A stretch of DNA of 64,000 bases from Methylobacterium radiodurans (GTDB taxonomy: Bacteria; Pseudomonadota; Alphaproteobacteria; Rhizobiales; Beijerinckiaceae): contig NZ_CP029551.1 in the NCBI RefSeq assembly GCF_003173735.1, positions 809,001-873,000 of the forward strand, read 5' to 3'. Position 1 is the first letter of the stretch. Each line of letters begins with the position of its first letter. The notes under the pieces were generated by a model. That model made no database searches, was not told where the DNA came from, and saw only the letters and a program-made list of their open reading frames with translations. The translations under genes and the position numbers were made by a program. Positions 18,677-28,224 of this stretch are shown in pieces.

Positions 18677-19231
18677 TCAGAACAGGTGCAGGGCGTGGGG
18701 TGCTAGGAAGCCGAAGCCCAGCATCACCGCGCCGGCCGCGCCGAGGAGGCCGCCCGCCACCGCGAGCGCCACGATGCCGGTGATGACCTGGGCCGAGGCC
18801 AGCACGATGCCGATCTGGAAGGCCGCCGAGGCCAGCTCGTAATGGTGGTAGCGGTGGAGCGAGAGGTCGCGCTTCTCCTGGTTCGCCTTGGCCTTCTCGG
18901 CGAGTTCCTTGCGGCCCTCGCCGGTCGCGGGCTCCGAGTCCCAGCGCGCCATGGTCTTGGCCCACTCGGCGCGCTTGGCCTGCACCGCCTCCTGGTTCGG
19001 CCCGGGGGGCGCGAGCGCCACCATCTCGTCGGCTGTCTTCAGCACCGTGCTGCGGATGGTGCGGGCCTGGAAGAAAGCCCACTGGTTGGCGGCCTCGATA
19101 TTGGCACCGATCGCCTCGGTCTGCGCCGCCTTGCCCAGCGTCTCGCTGAAGGCCAGGAACAGCGCCAGCACCGAGATCAGCAACGCTACCCGCTTGTTGG
19201 AACCCTCGATCGCCCCGTGACCGCCCGACAT
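18677..19231 (-). CDS. DUF4337 family membrane protein
   Basis: 184 aa from the ATG at 19231 (MSGGHGAIEGSNKRVALLISV). One N-terminal helix (about 15-33), then a long soluble helical region with the typical ANIEAANQWAFFQARTIRSTVLKTADEM, then two C-terminal membrane helices (about 135-180). This layout and the NQWAFFQAK-like motif are characteristic of DUF4337. The function of the family is not known. It stands alone; the divergent MBL-fold gene starts 119 bp away. Confidence 0.8.
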   Translation of the reverse strand: MSGGHGAIEGSNKRVALLISVLALFLAFSETLGKAAQTEAIGANIEAANQWAFFQARTIRSTVLKTADEMVALAPPGPNQEAVQAKRAEWAKTMARWDSEPATGEGRKELAEKAKANQEKRDLSLHRYHHYELASAAFQIGIVLASAQVITGIVALAVAGGLLGAAGAVMLGFGFLAPHALHLF

Positions 19232-19350
19232 CCCCGATCCCCCTGATTCGTGAGCGGGGGAGCTACAGCGCATCTCCTGCGGCGGTGCAACAGCCACGGG
19301 AGCGCGGGCGGGCGTCGCCGCGTTGGTCCCGGAACGCGGAGGGTCCGGCC

Positions 19351-20082
19351 ATGCGACTGACGGTTCTGGGTTGCGGCGACGCCTTCGGCTCGGGCGGGCG
19401 CCTGCACACCTGCTTCCACATCGCCGGGGAGGGCACCGGCTTCCTGATTGATTGCGGAGCCTCCGCCCTCATCGCCATGCGCCGCTTCGGCGTCGATCCA
19501 AACGGGATCGACACGGTGTTCCTCACGCATCTGCACGGCGACCATTTCGGCGGCCTGCCCTGGCTGATTCTCGACGGGCAGCTCGTGAGCGGCCGGACGA
19601 CGCCGCTGACCATCGTCGGGCCGCCCGGGATCCGGGAACGGCTTCCCGCCGCGATGGAGGTGCTGTTCCCGGGATCCAGCACGGCGGAGCGGGCCTTCGC
19701 GGTCACGGTGCGGGAGATCGCGGCCGGCGCCCCGGCGGCGTTCGGCCGGGTCGTGGTGGAGGCCTTCGCGGTCGAGCACCCCTCCGGCGCTCCGTCGCAC
19801 GCCCTGCGGCTCACCCATGCGGGACGCGTGGTGACCTATACGGGCGACACGCAGTGGGTCGACGCGCTGATCCCGGCTGGCCGGGACGCCGACCTGATGA
19901 TCGCCGAGGGCTACACGGTGGAGCGGCCGGTGAAGTTCCACCTCGACTGGGCGACGCTCAACCACAACCTCTCGGAGATCGCGCCGAAGCGGCTCATGCT
20001 CACCCACATGAGCCCTGAGATGATCGCCCATCCGCCCGACGGCTACATCGCTGCGGAGGATGGGCTGGTACTGGAGCTGTGA
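19351..20082 (+). CDS. MBL-fold metallo-hydrolase
   Basis: 243 aa from the ATG at 19351 (MRLTVLGCGDAFGSGGRLHT). Metallo-beta-lactamase fold of the RNase Z/arylsulfatase-like type. The metal-binding motif THLHGDHFGG is intact, the bridging Asp is in VVTYTGDTQWVD, and further His residues are in FAVEHPSG and LMLTHMSPEM. It is shorter than true RNase Z, so a hydrolase of unknown substrate is the safer name. Predicted cytoplasmic. It is followed by convergent hemA after 47 bp. Confidence 0.85.
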   Translation: MRLTVLGCGDAFGSGGRLHTCFHIAGEGTGFLIDCGASALIAMRRFGVDPNGIDTVFLTHLHGDHFGGLPWLILDGQLVSGRTTPLTIVGPPGIRERLPAAMEVLFPGSSTAERAFAVTVREIAAGAPAAFGRVVVEAFAVEHPSGAPSHALRLTHAGRVVTYTGDTQWVDALIPAGRDADLMIAEGYTVERPVKFHLDWATLNHNLSEIAPKRLMLTHMSPEMIAHPPDGYIAAEDGLVLEL

Positions 20083-20090
20083 GCACTTGG

Positions 20091-20128
20091 CTCCTTCACC
20101 CGCAGAGAGGGGAGGGAGAAAACGGGTG
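20091..20128. repeat. Palindromic-element remnant or terminator between the MBL gene and hemA
   Basis: Gap between two convergent genes holding inverted arms CACCCG (20097-20102) and CGGGTG (20123-20128). Read on the minus strand it encodes PPLSAGEGA, matching PPSAGEGS of the element inside batD at 35462-35500; the two are probably copies of one family. It may act as a terminator for both genes. Confidence 0.5.
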
Positions 20129-20129
20129 C

Positions 20130-21425
20130 TTACTCCGCCGCCTCGACGAAGACCGTGCCGGCGCGCGGCAGGTCGAGCGCGTCCCAAGTCTCGGCCAGCG
20201 CCGCGGTGAGCTTGTGGATCTGCGCCTCGTCGTGGAACGGTGAGGGCGTGATGCGCAGGCGCTCGGTGCCGCGCGGCACGGTGGGGTAGTTGATCGGCTG
20301 GATGTAGATGCCGTGGCACTCCAGCAGGTGGTCCGCGGCCGCCTTGCACAGCTCCGCGTCGCCTACCATCACCGGCACGATGTGCGTCTCGGTGTGCAGC
20401 ACCGGCAGGCCCGCCGCCTCCAGGGCCGCCTTGGTCTGCCCCGCCTGGCGCTGGTGCGCCTCGCGCTCGACCTGCGAGCGCTTCAGGTAGCGCACCGAGG
20501 CGCGGGCAGCCGCCGCCACCGCGGGCGGCAGCGCGGTGGTGAAGATGAAGCCGGCCGCGAAGGAGCGCACCGCGTCGAGCACCGCGGCCGATCCCGTGAT
20601 GTAGCCGCCGACGCAGCCGAAGCCCTTGGCGAGCGTGCCCTCGATCACGTCGACCCGGTGCATCACCCCGTCGCGCTCGGCGATGCCCGCGCCGCGCTCG
20701 CCGTAGAGGCCGACCGCGTGGACCTCGTCGAGGTAGGTCATGGCGCCGTAGCGGTCGGCGAGGTCGCAGATCTTGCCGATCGGCGCCACGTCGCCGTCCA
20801 TCGAGTAGACGGACTCGAACACGATGAGCTTCGGCCGGTCGCCGGCCTCGATCAGAAGCTCTTCCAAGTGCCCGAGATCGTTGTGGCGGAAGATGCGCTT
20901 CTCGCAGCCCGAATGGCGCACGCCCTCGATCATCGAGTTGTGGTTGAAGGCGTCCGACAGGATCAGGCAGTTCGGGATCAGCTTGGCGATCGTCGAGATG
21001 CCGGCCTGGTTCGAGACGTAGCCGGAGGTGAAGACGAGGCCCGCCTCCTTGCCGTGGAGATCCGCGAGCTCGCGCTCCAGGTCGACCAGCGGCGAGTTGT
21101 TGCCGGCGATGTTGCGGGTGCCGCCCGCGCCGACGCCGCAGCGCCGGGCCGTCTCGGTCATGGCGCCCACCACCTCGGGGTGCTGACCCATGCCCAGATA
21201 GTCGTTCGAGCACCACACGGTGATCTCGCGGGTCGAGCCGTCCGGGCGGCGCCAGTTCGCCTGCGGGAAGCGGCCGGCCACGCGCTCGATATCGGCGAAG
21301 ACGCGGTAGCGGCGCTCGCCGTGCAGCTTGTCCAGCGCGGCGCGGAAGTAGCCCTCGAAGTCGGTCTTGATGCCGGGTCCGGACGATGCGGTCTTCGGGG
21401 CAGCGGGCATCCGGGTCACGGGCAT
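20130..21425 (-). CDS. hemA: 5-aminolevulinate synthase
   Basis: 431 aa from the ATG at 21425 ([14 protein letters not shown]), which has AAGGAT at good spacing; an ATG eight codons earlier is possible. It condenses glycine and succinyl-CoA to 5-aminolevulinate with PLP, the first heme step in alphaproteobacteria. Motifs: [28 protein letters not shown], the PLP Asp in [13 protein letters not shown], and the Schiff-base Lys in [16 protein letters not shown]. The C-terminal region [16 protein letters not shown] is typical. With hemE, hemJ and tspO nearby the window holds several tetrapyrrole genes, but not in one operon. Confidence 0.96.
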   Translation of the reverse strand: MPVTRMPAAPKTASSGPGIKTDFEGYFRAALDKLHGERRYRVFADIERVAGRFPQANWRRPDGSTREITVWCSNDYLGMGQHPEVVGAMTETARRCGVGAGGTRNIAGNNSPLVDLERELADLHGKEAGLVFTSGYVSNQAGISTIAKLIPNCLILSDAFNHNSMIEGVRHSGCEKRIFRHNDLGHLEELLIEAGDRPKLIVFESVYSMDGDVAPIGKICDLADRYGAMTYLDEVHAVGLYGERGAGIAERDGVMHRVDVIEGTLAKGFGCVGGYITGSAAVLDAVRSFAAGFIFTTALPPAVAAAARASVRYLKRSQVEREAHQRQAGQTKAALEAAGLPVLHTETHIVPVMVGDAELCKAAADHLLECHGIYIQPINYPTVPRGTERLRITPSPFHDEAQIHKLTAALAETWDALDLPRAGTVFVEAAE

Positions 21426-21747
21426 GAGGATCCTTCGGGTGGCTGGCACGGACGGACGAGCCGTCGCGGCGCGGGATCGTTCGGCACGCGAGACCCACGC
21501 GGGCCTCCGGCGAGCATCGGACGTTTGGATTGACGTCCGCTGAACCTAGAGAGAGGCCCCGGACGCAGGCTGGCGGTTTCCTTGAGCGTTCTTGCGGCAG
21601 CGTCTTTGGGCGCTGTCGGGGAGGAAGATACAGGCGGATCTGGAATGGGTTCAAGGTGAGTTCTAACATTCCTGCCCTGTGCGGGGCAGAAGTGCGGGCT
21701 CAGGGTGACGATGCGCCGCGCGCGAGCGCCGCGATGACGGGACGACG
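21426..21747. other. Divergent upstream region of hemA and the murA operon
   Basis: 322 bp between hemA (leftward) and a 64-aa ORF (rightward). It should hold both promoters. A modest dyad CTGCCC-tgtgc-GGGGCAG is present near 21670. No gene and no known riboswitch was recognised. Confidence 0.4.
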
Positions 21748-21942
21748 ATGGCGGATACGGGCGAGACGCGCGCGGAGCGGTTGAAGGCGGCGCTGCGCGA
21801 CAACCTGCGGCGGCGCAAGGCGCAGGAGCGCGCCAAGGCGCCGGACCGGGTGCAGGGCGGGACGGCCCCACAGCCCCGCTCCGACGCGCCGGGTACCGAT
21901 GCGTCCGGCTCCGGTCCCGATTCCGACAAAACTGGACTATAG
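21748..21942 (+). CDS. Small conserved hypothetical protein, 64 aa, upstream of murA
   Basis: 64 aa. The first half (MADTGETRAERLKAALRDNL then RRRKAQERAKA) is a highly charged helix; the second half is Pro/Gly/Ser-rich and probably disordered. Proteins with the ERLKAALRDNLRRRKAQ pattern are common small hypotheticals directly upstream of murA in Hyphomicrobiales. No function is known. It ends 84 bp before murA and probably shares its transcript. Confidence 0.65.
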   Translation: MADTGETRAERLKAALRDNLRRRKAQERAKAPDRVQGGTAPQPRSDAPGTDASGSGPDSDKTGL

Positions 21943-22026
21943 CCTGCGGACAAGCATGGGCGCACCGTCGCGCCCGACGGGACGACAGGCGCCGCGCGAG
22001 GCCGCGGGGCGCCTCAGGGAACCAGC

Positions 22027-23316
22027 ATGGACCGCATCCACATCACCGGTGGCACCGAGCTGCACGGAACCATCCCGATCTCGGGCGCCAAGAACGCGGC
22101 GCTGCCGCTGATGATCGCGAGCCTGCTCACCGGGGAGACGCTGGAACTCGTCAACGTGCCGCGGCTCGCCGACATCAACGCGCTGACCCGCATTCTCGGC
22201 AACCACGGCGTCGACCAGACGGTGGTTGGCAAGCGCCCCGGGCAGACAACCGAGACCGGCCAGACCGTCCGGCTCACAGCCTCGAACGTCATCGACACGA
22301 CCGCCCCCTACGAGCTGGTCTCGACGATGCGGGCGAGCTTCTGGGTGGTGGCGCCGCTGCTTGCCCGCTTCGGCGAGGCCAAGGTCTCGCTGCCGGGCGG
22401 CTGCGCCATCGGCACGCGGCCCGTGGATCTCCTCATCATGGCACTGGAGCGTCTCGGCGCGCAGATCGAGATCGACGGCGGCTACGTGGTGGCCAAGACC
22501 AAGAACGGCCTGCGCGGCGCCGAGATCAGCTTCCCGAAGGTTACGGTCGGCGGCACGCACGTCGCCCTGATGGCGGCCGCGCTCGCCTACGGCACCACCG
22601 TGATCGAGAACGCCGCCCGCGAGCCCGAGGTGGTCGATCTCGCCGAGTGCCTCACCAAGATGGGCGCGCGCATCAAGGGGGCGGGCACGCCGCGCATCGA
22701 GATCGAGGGCGTGGCGCGGCTCAACGGCGCCCGCCACGAGGTCCTGCCCGACCGGATCGAGACCGGCACCTACGCCATGGCGGTGGCGATGACGGGCGGC
22801 GACGTGGTCTTGGAGAACACCCGCGCCGACCTGCTGCACGCGGCCCTCGACGTGCTGGCCACGACGGGCGCCGAGGTGACGCAGGTGCCGGACGGCATCC
22901 GGGTGCGCCGCAACGGCGCCGGCATCGCGGCGGTGGACGTGACCACCGACCCGTTCCCGGGCTTCCCCACCGACCTGCAGGCGCAGTTCATGGCGCTGAT
23001 GACGCTGGCCAAGGGGAGTTCGCGCATCCGCGAGACGATCTTCGAGAACCGCTTCATGCACGTGCAGGAACTGGCCCGCCTCGGCGCCAGGATCCGCCTC
23101 GACGGGGATGCGGCGATCGTCGAGGGCGTCGAGCGCCTGAAGGGCGCGCCCGTGATGGCGACGGATCTGCGCGCCTCGGTGTCGCTGGTGATCGCGGGCC
23201 TTGCCGCCGAGGGCGAGACCCAGATCAACCGGGTCTACCACCTCGATCGTGGCTTCGAGGCGCTCGAGGCCAAGCTCGGCCGCTGCGGCGCCCGGATCGA
23301 GCGCGTGCGGGCTTGA
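22027..23316 (+). CDS. murA: UDP-N-acetylglucosamine 1-carboxyvinyltransferase
   Basis: 429 aa. It transfers enolpyruvate from PEP to UDP-GlcNAc, the first committed step of peptidoglycan synthesis. The start [20 protein letters not shown] and the substrate Lys-Asn in [11 protein letters not shown] are canonical. The catalytic Cys is in [13 protein letters not shown] (about residue 118), so fosfomycin sensitivity would be expected from this target. [29 protein letters not shown] and [13 protein letters not shown] are C-terminal hallmarks. It heads the conserved run murA-DUF2948-hisD-UPF0262-phosphatase, although a terminator-like hairpin and an opposite-strand gene separate it from DUF2948. 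Confidence 0.97.
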   Translation: MDRIHITGGTELHGTIPISGAKNAALPLMIASLLTGETLELVNVPRLADINALTRILGNHGVDQTVVGKRPGQTTETGQTVRLTASNVIDTTAPYELVSTMRASFWVVAPLLARFGEAKVSLPGGCAIGTRPVDLLIMALERLGAQIEIDGGYVVAKTKNGLRGAEISFPKVTVGGTHVALMAAALAYGTTVIENAAREPEVVDLAECLTKMGARIKGAGTPRIEIEGVARLNGARHEVLPDRIETGTYAMAVAMTGGDVVLENTRADLLHAALDVLATTGAEVTQVPDGIRVRRNGAGIAAVDVTTDPFPGFPTDLQAQFMALMTLAKGSSRIRETIFENRFMHVQELARLGARIRLDGDAAIVEGVERLKGAPVMATDLRASVSLVIAGLAAEGETQINRVYHLDRGFEALEAKLGRCGARIERVRA

Positions 23317-23324
23317 GCCAATGA

Positions 23325-23354
23325 AAGGGGCGCCCGATCGCTCGGGCACCCCTT
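23325..23354. terminator. Bidirectional terminator after murA
   Basis: Stem of 13 bp with one mismatch (AAGGGGCGCCCGA at 23325-23337 with 23342-23354) and loop TCGC. It starts 9 bp after the murA stop and lies between murA and the convergent gene at 23381; A-rich and T-rich flanks on the two strands fit termination in both directions. Confidence 0.75.
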
Positions 23355-23380
23355 CAAACCTCTCGAGGGATTGGACGGCG

Positions 23381-23704
23381 TCAGCCGCCGATCGCACCGC
23401 GTTTGAAGCCGAAGCCCGGAATCTCGCAGCCGCAGGGCGCGTTGAACGGGGCCGGACGGGTCGGGCAGTTGCCGCGCGAGGTCACGCAGATGCTGCCGCC
23501 GCGCCGCCCGAAATCCCGGCGCCGCTCGTAGCGGTCGTCGTAGTAGTCGTCCCGGCGGCGGCGCTCGTAACGGTCGTAGCGATCCTCGTAGCCGCGATCG
23601 AACCGGCGCGGGCCGTCATCGTAGTACTGCGCGCTGGCCGGCACGGCGGCCAGGGTCGTTCCCAGTGTCAGGGCGGCGAGAGCCGCGAGCGTGAAGCGCG
23701 TCAC
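23381..23704 (-). CDS. Secreted Arg/Tyr-rich small protein (hypothetical)
   Basis: 107 aa from the GTG at 23704, preceded by GAGGAG at good spacing. The N-terminus MTRFTLAALAALTLGTTLAA ending PASAQ is a clear Sec signal peptide with cleavage after ASA. The mature part is rich in Arg, Tyr and Asp in runs such as YEDRYDRYERRRRDDYYDD, followed by a Cys-containing tail (ICVTSRGNCP and APCGCEIPGFG). It is probably a periplasmic low-complexity protein. No function is known. It is inserted, in the opposite direction, into the murA-hisD run. Confidence 0.65.
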   Translation of the reverse strand: MTRFTLAALAALTLGTTLAAVPASAQYYDDGPRRFDRGYEDRYDRYERRRRDDYYDDRYERRRDFGRRGGSICVTSRGNCPTRPAPFNAPCGCEIPGFGFKRGAIGG

Positions 23705-23865
23705 CGGTCGGTCTCCTCGAACGTCGTTCGTGTTGTGAGGCCGAGATAGCGGGCGTTGCCTGAACGGCACCTGATCCTGATGACCGACATGTCGCGACGG
23801 CATGCGGGCGCCTGCGTCGGTGCCCGTTGTCGATCCCCTGTGCCACCGCTACCTACGCCCCAGCG

Positions 23866-23879
23866 TTTTCACGTGAAAT
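23866..23879. other. parS: Degenerate parS site
   Basis: TTTTCACGTGAAAT keeps the inner 12-bp palindrome TTTCACGTGAAA of parS; only the outer base on each side differs from GTTTCACGTGAAAC. It lies in non-coding DNA 59 bp upstream of the DUF2948 gene, about 11.5 kb to the right of the origin candidate. It may be a weak ParB site. Confidence 0.55.
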
Positions 23880-23937
23880 TTACCCTCCGGCCAAGCATCC
23901 GGATCCGCCGGATGCGCCATCCAGCCAAGGTGTCCGC

Positions 23938-24372
23938 ATGGAGCTCTTGAAGCTCACCGCCCTCGATGCCGAAGACCTCACGGTGATCTCCGCCCATTTG
24001 CAGGACGCTGTCCTGCGGGCCGGCGACCTGACCTATCTGGCGGCAGAGCATCGCTTCGTCCTCGTGGCCCGGCGCTTCGACTGGTCGGTCGGTCCCGGCG
24101 AGCTGGAGCGGCGGCGGCTTACGGGCGTGCATTTCGAGCGGGTGCTCGGCGTGCGCACCCGCGGCATCGCGCCGGGCGGGAACGCGGACACGGCGCTGAA
24201 CCTGCTCGCTGTCACCTTCACGCCGGGCGAGCCGCCCTCCGGCACCGTGACGCTGATCTTCTCAGGGGACGCCGCGATCCGGCTCGACGTGGAGTGCGTC
24301 GAGGTGCAGATGAAGGATCTCGGCCCGGTCTGGGAGGCCGAGAGCCGGCCCGGCCACGGCGACGCGGCCTGA
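23938..24372 (+). CDS. DUF2948 family protein
   Basis: 144 aa from the ATG at 23938 (MELLKLTALDAEDLTVISAH). Family members occur almost always between murA and hisD in alphaproteobacteria and have no assigned function. Typical features are LTALDAEDLTVISAHLQDAV at the N-terminus, FVLVARRFDW, LLAVTFTPGEPPSGTVTLIFSGDAAIRLDVECVE and a conserved DLGPVW near the C-terminus. Soluble, with no signal peptide. hisD follows after 38 bp. Confidence 0.88.
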   Translation: MELLKLTALDAEDLTVISAHLQDAVLRAGDLTYLAAEHRFVLVARRFDWSVGPGELERRRLTGVHFERVLGVRTRGIAPGGNADTALNLLAVTFTPGEPPSGTVTLIFSGDAAIRLDVECVEVQMKDLGPVWEAESRPGHGDAA

Positions 24373-24410
24373 TCACCACCGGCTCCCGCAACACGAAACG
24401 ACACGGCTCC

Positions 24411-25706
24411 ATGGTTCGTCTCGACAGCTCCGCCCCGACCTTCCAGGACGACTTCGCGCGCCTCCTCACCGTGAAGCGCGAGATCGCCGAGGATGTGGAC
24501 GAGGCCGTGCGCGGCATCATCGCGGGCGTGGTCGCAGGAGGCGACGCCGCCCTCGTCGACTACACCCGCCGCTTCGACCGGCTCGGCGAGGACTTCACCG
24601 AGGGCAGCCTGCGGGTCACGGAGGCGGAGATCGCGGCGGCCGTCGCGGCCTGCCCGGCCGACCAGATCGAGGCCCTGACGCTCGCGGCCGAGCGGATCGA
24701 GCATTTCCACCGCGCCCAGGTACCCGCCGACCACCGCGAGACCGACGCGCTCGGCGTCACCGCGGGGTGGCGCTGGACGGCGCTCGAATCGGTCGGCCTC
24801 TACGTGCCGGGCGGCACCGCGAGCTATCCTTCGTCCGTCCTGATGAACGCGGTGCCGGCGCGCGTCGCGGGCGTGCCGCGCATCGTCATGGTGGCGCCCG
24901 CGCCCGAGGGCCGGATGAACCCGCTGGTTCTGGCCGCCGCCCACCTGTCGGGCGTGCACGAGGTCTACCGCGTCGGCGGCGCCCAGGCGGTCGCGGCGCT
25001 GGCCTACGGCACCCGGACCATCGCGCCGGTTGCCAAGATCGTCGGTCCCGGCAACGCCTGGGTGGCGGCAGCCAAGCGCCGGGTCTTCGGGCAGGTCGGC
25101 ATCGACATGATCGCCGGTCCCTCCGAGGTGCTGATCCTGGCCGACGGTCACGCCAACCCGGACTGGATCGCCGCCGACCTCCTGGCGCAGGCCGAGCACG
25201 ACACCGCGGCCCAGGCCATCCTGATCACCGACAGCGCGGACCTCGCCGAGGCCGTCGAGGCGGCGGTCGAGCGCGCGCTCACCACGCTGCCCCGCCAGGA
25301 GATCGCGCGGGCGAGCTGGCGCGATTACGGCGCGATCATCCGGGTGCGCGACTTCGACGAGGCCGTGCCGCTCACCGACCGCCTCGCTCCCGAGCATCTG
25401 GAGATCGAGACCGCGGACCCGGAAGGCCTGGCCGCCAAGGTCCGCAACGCGGGCGCGATCTTCCTCGGCTCGCACACGCCGGAGGCGATCGGCGACTACG
25501 TGGGCGGTCCCAACCACGTGCTGCCGACCGCCCGCTCGGCCCGCTTCTCCTCCGGCCTCGGCGTGCTCGATTTCATGAAGCGCACGACGATCCTCGCCTG
25601 CACGCCGGAGAGCTTGCGGGCGCTCGGCCCGGCGGCGATAAACCTCGGCCGGTCGGAGGGCCTGGAGGGCCATGCCCGCTCCGTCGCGATCCGGCTGAAC
25701 CTGTGA
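24411..25706 (+). CDS. hisD: Histidinol dehydrogenase
   Basis: 431 aa from the ATG at 24411 ([19 protein letters not shown]); the open frame upstream overlaps DUF2948. It carries out the last two steps of histidine synthesis, histidinol to histidine, with NAD and zinc. Motifs: [52 protein letters not shown], the zinc/catalytic region [12 protein letters not shown], and [10 protein letters not shown] with the catalytic Glu-His. [23 protein letters not shown] is also typical. It is cotranscribed with DUF2948 and UPF0262. Confidence 0.97.
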   Translation: MVRLDSSAPTFQDDFARLLTVKREIAEDVDEAVRGIIAGVVAGGDAALVDYTRRFDRLGEDFTEGSLRVTEAEIAAAVAACPADQIEALTLAAERIEHFHRAQVPADHRETDALGVTAGWRWTALESVGLYVPGGTASYPSSVLMNAVPARVAGVPRIVMVAPAPEGRMNPLVLAAAHLSGVHEVYRVGGAQAVAALAYGTRTIAPVAKIVGPGNAWVAAAKRRVFGQVGIDMIAGPSEVLILADGHANPDWIAADLLAQAEHDTAAQAILITDSADLAEAVEAAVERALTTLPRQEIARASWRDYGAIIRVRDFDEAVPLTDRLAPEHLEIETADPEGLAAKVRNAGAIFLGSHTPEAIGDYVGGPNHVLPTARSARFSSGLGVLDFMKRTTILACTPESLRALGPAAINLGRSEGLEGHARSVAIRLNL

Positions 25707-25718
25707 GGCAGGCTTAAG

Positions 25719-26210
25719 ATGTCGGAGGCCAGGAACGAGCGCTCGCCGCACCGCCTCGTCGCGGTGACGCTCGACGAGGATTCGATCGGCCGCGGCAACC
25801 CGGACCAGGAGCACGAGCGCGCCATCGCGATCTTCGACATCCTGGAGGACAACCAGTTCGTCATCCCGGGCCGGGACGAGGGGCCGTACCGGCTGCATCT
25901 CGGGCTCGTGGAGAACAAGCTCTCCTTCGCGATCAGCACGGAGTCGCGCGAGCCGGTGATGACGCATCTCCTCTCGCTCACCCCCTTCCGGCGGGTGATC
26001 CGCGACTACGAGATGATCTGCGAGAGCTACTACAACGCGATCCGCACGGCCTCGCCGACGCAGATCGAGGCGATCGACATGGGTCGCCGAGGCCTGCACA
26101 ACGAGGCCTCCGAGACCCTGAAGCAGCGCCTCGAGGGCAAGGTCGACCTCGACCACGACACGGCGCGGCGGCTCTTCACCCTGATCTTCGCCCTGCACTG
26201 GAAGGGCTGA
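25719..26210 (+). CDS. UPF0262 family protein
   Basis: 163 aa. Recognised by [36 protein letters not shown] and [20 protein letters not shown]. These proteins are alphaproteobacterial and nearly always follow hisD; their function is unknown. Soluble, mixed alpha/beta. It begins 12 bp after hisD and ends 25 bp before the phosphatase gene, consistent with one operon. Confidence 0.9.
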   Translation: MSEARNERSPHRLVAVTLDEDSIGRGNPDQEHERAIAIFDILEDNQFVIPGRDEGPYRLHLGLVENKLSFAISTESREPVMTHLLSLTPFRRVIRDYEMICESYYNAIRTASPTQIEAIDMGRRGLHNEASETLKQRLEGKVDLDHDTARRLFTLIFALHWKG

Positions 26211-26235
26211 CGGCGTGGGGCGGGGCTAGGCTCCG

Positions 26236-26706
26236 ATGGACGAGACCGCGCCGGGCCTCGCACCGAAGAAGAAACGGGTCCAGTCGGTCCTGTTCATGTG
26301 CAACTTCAACGCCGTGCGCTCGCCCGCCGCGGAGGCGATCGCGCGTCACTATTTCGGCAAGTCGATCTACGTCCAGTCGGCGGGCGTGCGCGAGGGCGAG
26401 CCGGTCGATCCCTTCATGGTGGCGGCGCTGGACGAGATCGGCATCGACGCCAAGAAGCACCGGTCCCGCACCGTCGAGCAGCTGGAGGAATGGGAGGGGC
26501 TGAACTTCGACCTCATCGTCACCCTGGCGCCCGAGGCCCACCACGCCGCCCTGGAACTGACACGGACGCTCGCGGCGGACGTGGAGTACTGGCCCACGCC
26601 CGACCCCACCGCCCTCTACGAGGCCTCGCGCGAGCAGCGGCTCGACGCCTACCGCGACGTGCGCGACGGGCTGATCCGGCGGATCAAGAGCCGGCTGAAG
26701 GGGTGA
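26236..26706 (+). CDS. Low-molecular-weight protein tyrosine phosphatase-like protein
   Basis: 156 aa. The phosphate loop is MCNFNAVRSPAAE, a CX5R(S) motif near residues 22-29, and the general-acid Asp is in PTPDPTALYE. An arsenate reductase of the same fold is an alternative, but the Cys relay of ArsC is absent. A short Lys-rich extension precedes the core. It follows UPF0262 as in other Hyphomicrobiales; infA and maf, which often come next, are missing here. Its last 23 bp overlap the end of the convergent NlpC/P60 gene. Confidence 0.85.
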   Translation: MDETAPGLAPKKKRVQSVLFMCNFNAVRSPAAEAIARHYFGKSIYVQSAGVREGEPVDPFMVAALDEIGIDAKKHRSRTVEQLEEWEGLNFDLIVTLAPEAHHAALELTRTLAADVEYWPTPDPTALYEASREQRLDAYRDVRDGLIRRIKSRLKG

Positions 26707-27547
26707 GCGGCAGCCGCCGCACGGACGTCACCGGCCCGTAGCTCTTCTCCAGAATGCGCGCGACGGCCGTCTGCAGCGGCTCGACCGCCACCGCCATGTG
26801 GTGCCCGTTGGCGTGGATCAGGCGCGTCCCGTCGAGCATCATCCCGACATGGCCGCGCCAGAACACGAGGTCGCCCCGGCGCAGGTCGGCGAGGTCGTTC
26901 GGGAGGGCTTCCCCCAGCGCCCGCTCCTGCTGGTCCGCGTCGCGCGGGCAGGTCCGCCCGGCAAGCTCCAGGCAGAGCTGGACCAGCCCCGAGCAGTCGA
27001 GCCCGAGCGTGGTGCGACCGCCCCAGAGATAGGGCGCGCCGACGAGGCGCTCCGCCGTGCCGGCGAAATCCGGCTCGACTTCGTGAATCGGGCGGCAATG
27101 ACCGGCGAAGACGTAGCCGTCAGCGACCCTCAGGTAATCGCCCTCGGTCCCCGTCACCGCGAGCGCCGCGCCGAGCCCGAGATGGGCGCGGGGCGGGCGC
27201 TTCAGGTCGGGCGCCGGATAGAGGAAGGTGCGCAGCGCCGCGACGCGATGGGTCGGCGCCGGGTCGGCGGGTCCGAGGCTGTCGGCCGTCAGATAGCCCA
27301 CATAGCCGTCATGGACGAGCTGGACCCAGGTGAAGCCGTCGCGCACCTCGTAGACCTGCACGGCGTCGCCCAGAACGGCCTCGGTGTCGATGCCGGATTC
27401 CATAGACGGCGCCCGGCGCAGGGGCGCGGAGGGCACGACGACGCGACGCGCATCCCCGGCGACGAAGCGCCGGGCCTTCACCCGGCCCTCCAGGACGATG
27501 TCGGCTAGGTCCGGTCGGGCGGGGGTGAGGCGCGGGTCGAGGGGCAT
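26684..27547 (-). CDS. NlpC/P60 family peptidase with SH3 domains
   Basis: 287 aa from MPLDPRLTPARPDLADIVLE, which has GGAAG upstream; an ATG eight codons earlier (27571) is possible. SH3-like segments (about 35-155: TWVQLVHDGYVGYL and DYLRVADGYVFAGHC) precede the Cys peptidase domain (about 165-285). The catalytic Cys is in GLDCSGLVQLCLELAG, the His in GDLVFWRGHVGMML, and the third residue in HANGH. Such enzymes cleave D-gamma-Glu-diaminopimelate bonds in peptidoglycan peptides. No signal peptide is evident, suggesting recycling in the cytoplasm. Confidence 0.87.
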   Translation of the reverse strand: MPLDPRLTPARPDLADIVLEGRVKARRFVAGDARRVVVPSAPLRRAPSMESGIDTEAVLGDAVQVYEVRDGFTWVQLVHDGYVGYLTADSLGPADPAPTHRVAALRTFLYPAPDLKRPPRAHLGLGAALAVTGTEGDYLRVADGYVFAGHCRPIHEVEPDFAGTAERLVGAPYLWGGRTTLGLDCSGLVQLCLELAGRTCPRDADQQERALGEALPNDLADLRRGDLVFWRGHVGMMLDGTRLIHANGHHMAVAVEPLQTAVARILEKSYGPVTSVRRLPLTPSAGS

Positions 27548-27864
27548 GGGATCTTCCGGAAGCGGTGACACCGGTGATTCTCCCGCTTCGCGGCGGTTCG
27601 TTGACGATCGCGATGAACGATGATGCGCCCAGCCCGTTGACGACTGATCAAGACGTCAGGCGCTGCGGGACGTCGATCCCCTGCTCTGTGGCACCGCACA
27701 AGCCGACGAGTCCCGCATCGGCGCGACATCGGTCAATCCTGATACGGCGGCGCCTAAAGTCTAGGCGTTCGGCAAGAGCCGAGCCAGCCGCCATGCATGC
27801 GAAAAAATCTTTCCTTCCATTTTGATGCGGTGCACAATCGGCCGCAACACCCTATGTTCGGCCC
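27548..27864. other. Intergenic region without a recognised gene
   Basis: 317 bp between divergent NlpC/P60 and a 117-aa hypothetical gene. It must contain both promoters. An A/T-rich patch near 27800-27825 stands out. Nothing else was recognised. Confidence 0.4.
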
Positions 27865-28218
27865 ATGAACCGTGCGAGCCGTGCCGTGAAGAAATCGCCG
27901 AAGAGCTTCGCTGACCTGCCACCGATCCGGGTGCGTCGCGAACCGCCGACCATCGCCGAGGCGGTCGCCGCCGCCCAGGACCTCGCGGACGACATCGAGC
28001 AGCAGGTCGAGATCGCCTGCGGGCTGATCGGCTTGTCCGCGGAGGAGGTGCGCCCGCATGTGCTGGCCGCCGCCCGCAAGAAGCCCGAGCGGGTGCCGGA
28101 GCGGATCATGAGCCCCGGCAGCCCGAGCCGGGCGCCCCGCACCGTCATCGTCGAGCGCCGCACCCGGGCGCCCGTGGTGGTGGAGCGGCGCGGCCGCCCC
28201 CTCGACCCGCGCCGCTGA
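27865..28218 (+). CDS. Hypothetical protein, 117 aa
   Basis: 117 aa. The middle (AEAVAAAQDLADDIEQQVEI then ACGLIGLSAEEVRPHVL) is a predicted helical domain; the ends are basic (MNRASRAVKKSPKS and a tail with VIVERRTRAPVVVERRGRPL). The high Arg/Lys content hints at nucleic-acid contact but no known domain was recognised. It is preceded by an A/T-rich stretch that could be its promoter. It converges on the SDR gene with a 6-bp gap. Confidence 0.55.
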   Translation: MNRASRAVKKSPKSFADLPPIRVRREPPTIAEAVAAAQDLADDIEQQVEIACGLIGLSAEEVRPHVLAAARKKPERVPERIMSPGSPSRAPRTVIVERRTRAPVVVERRGRPLDPRR

Positions 28219-28224
28219 CCGGGC

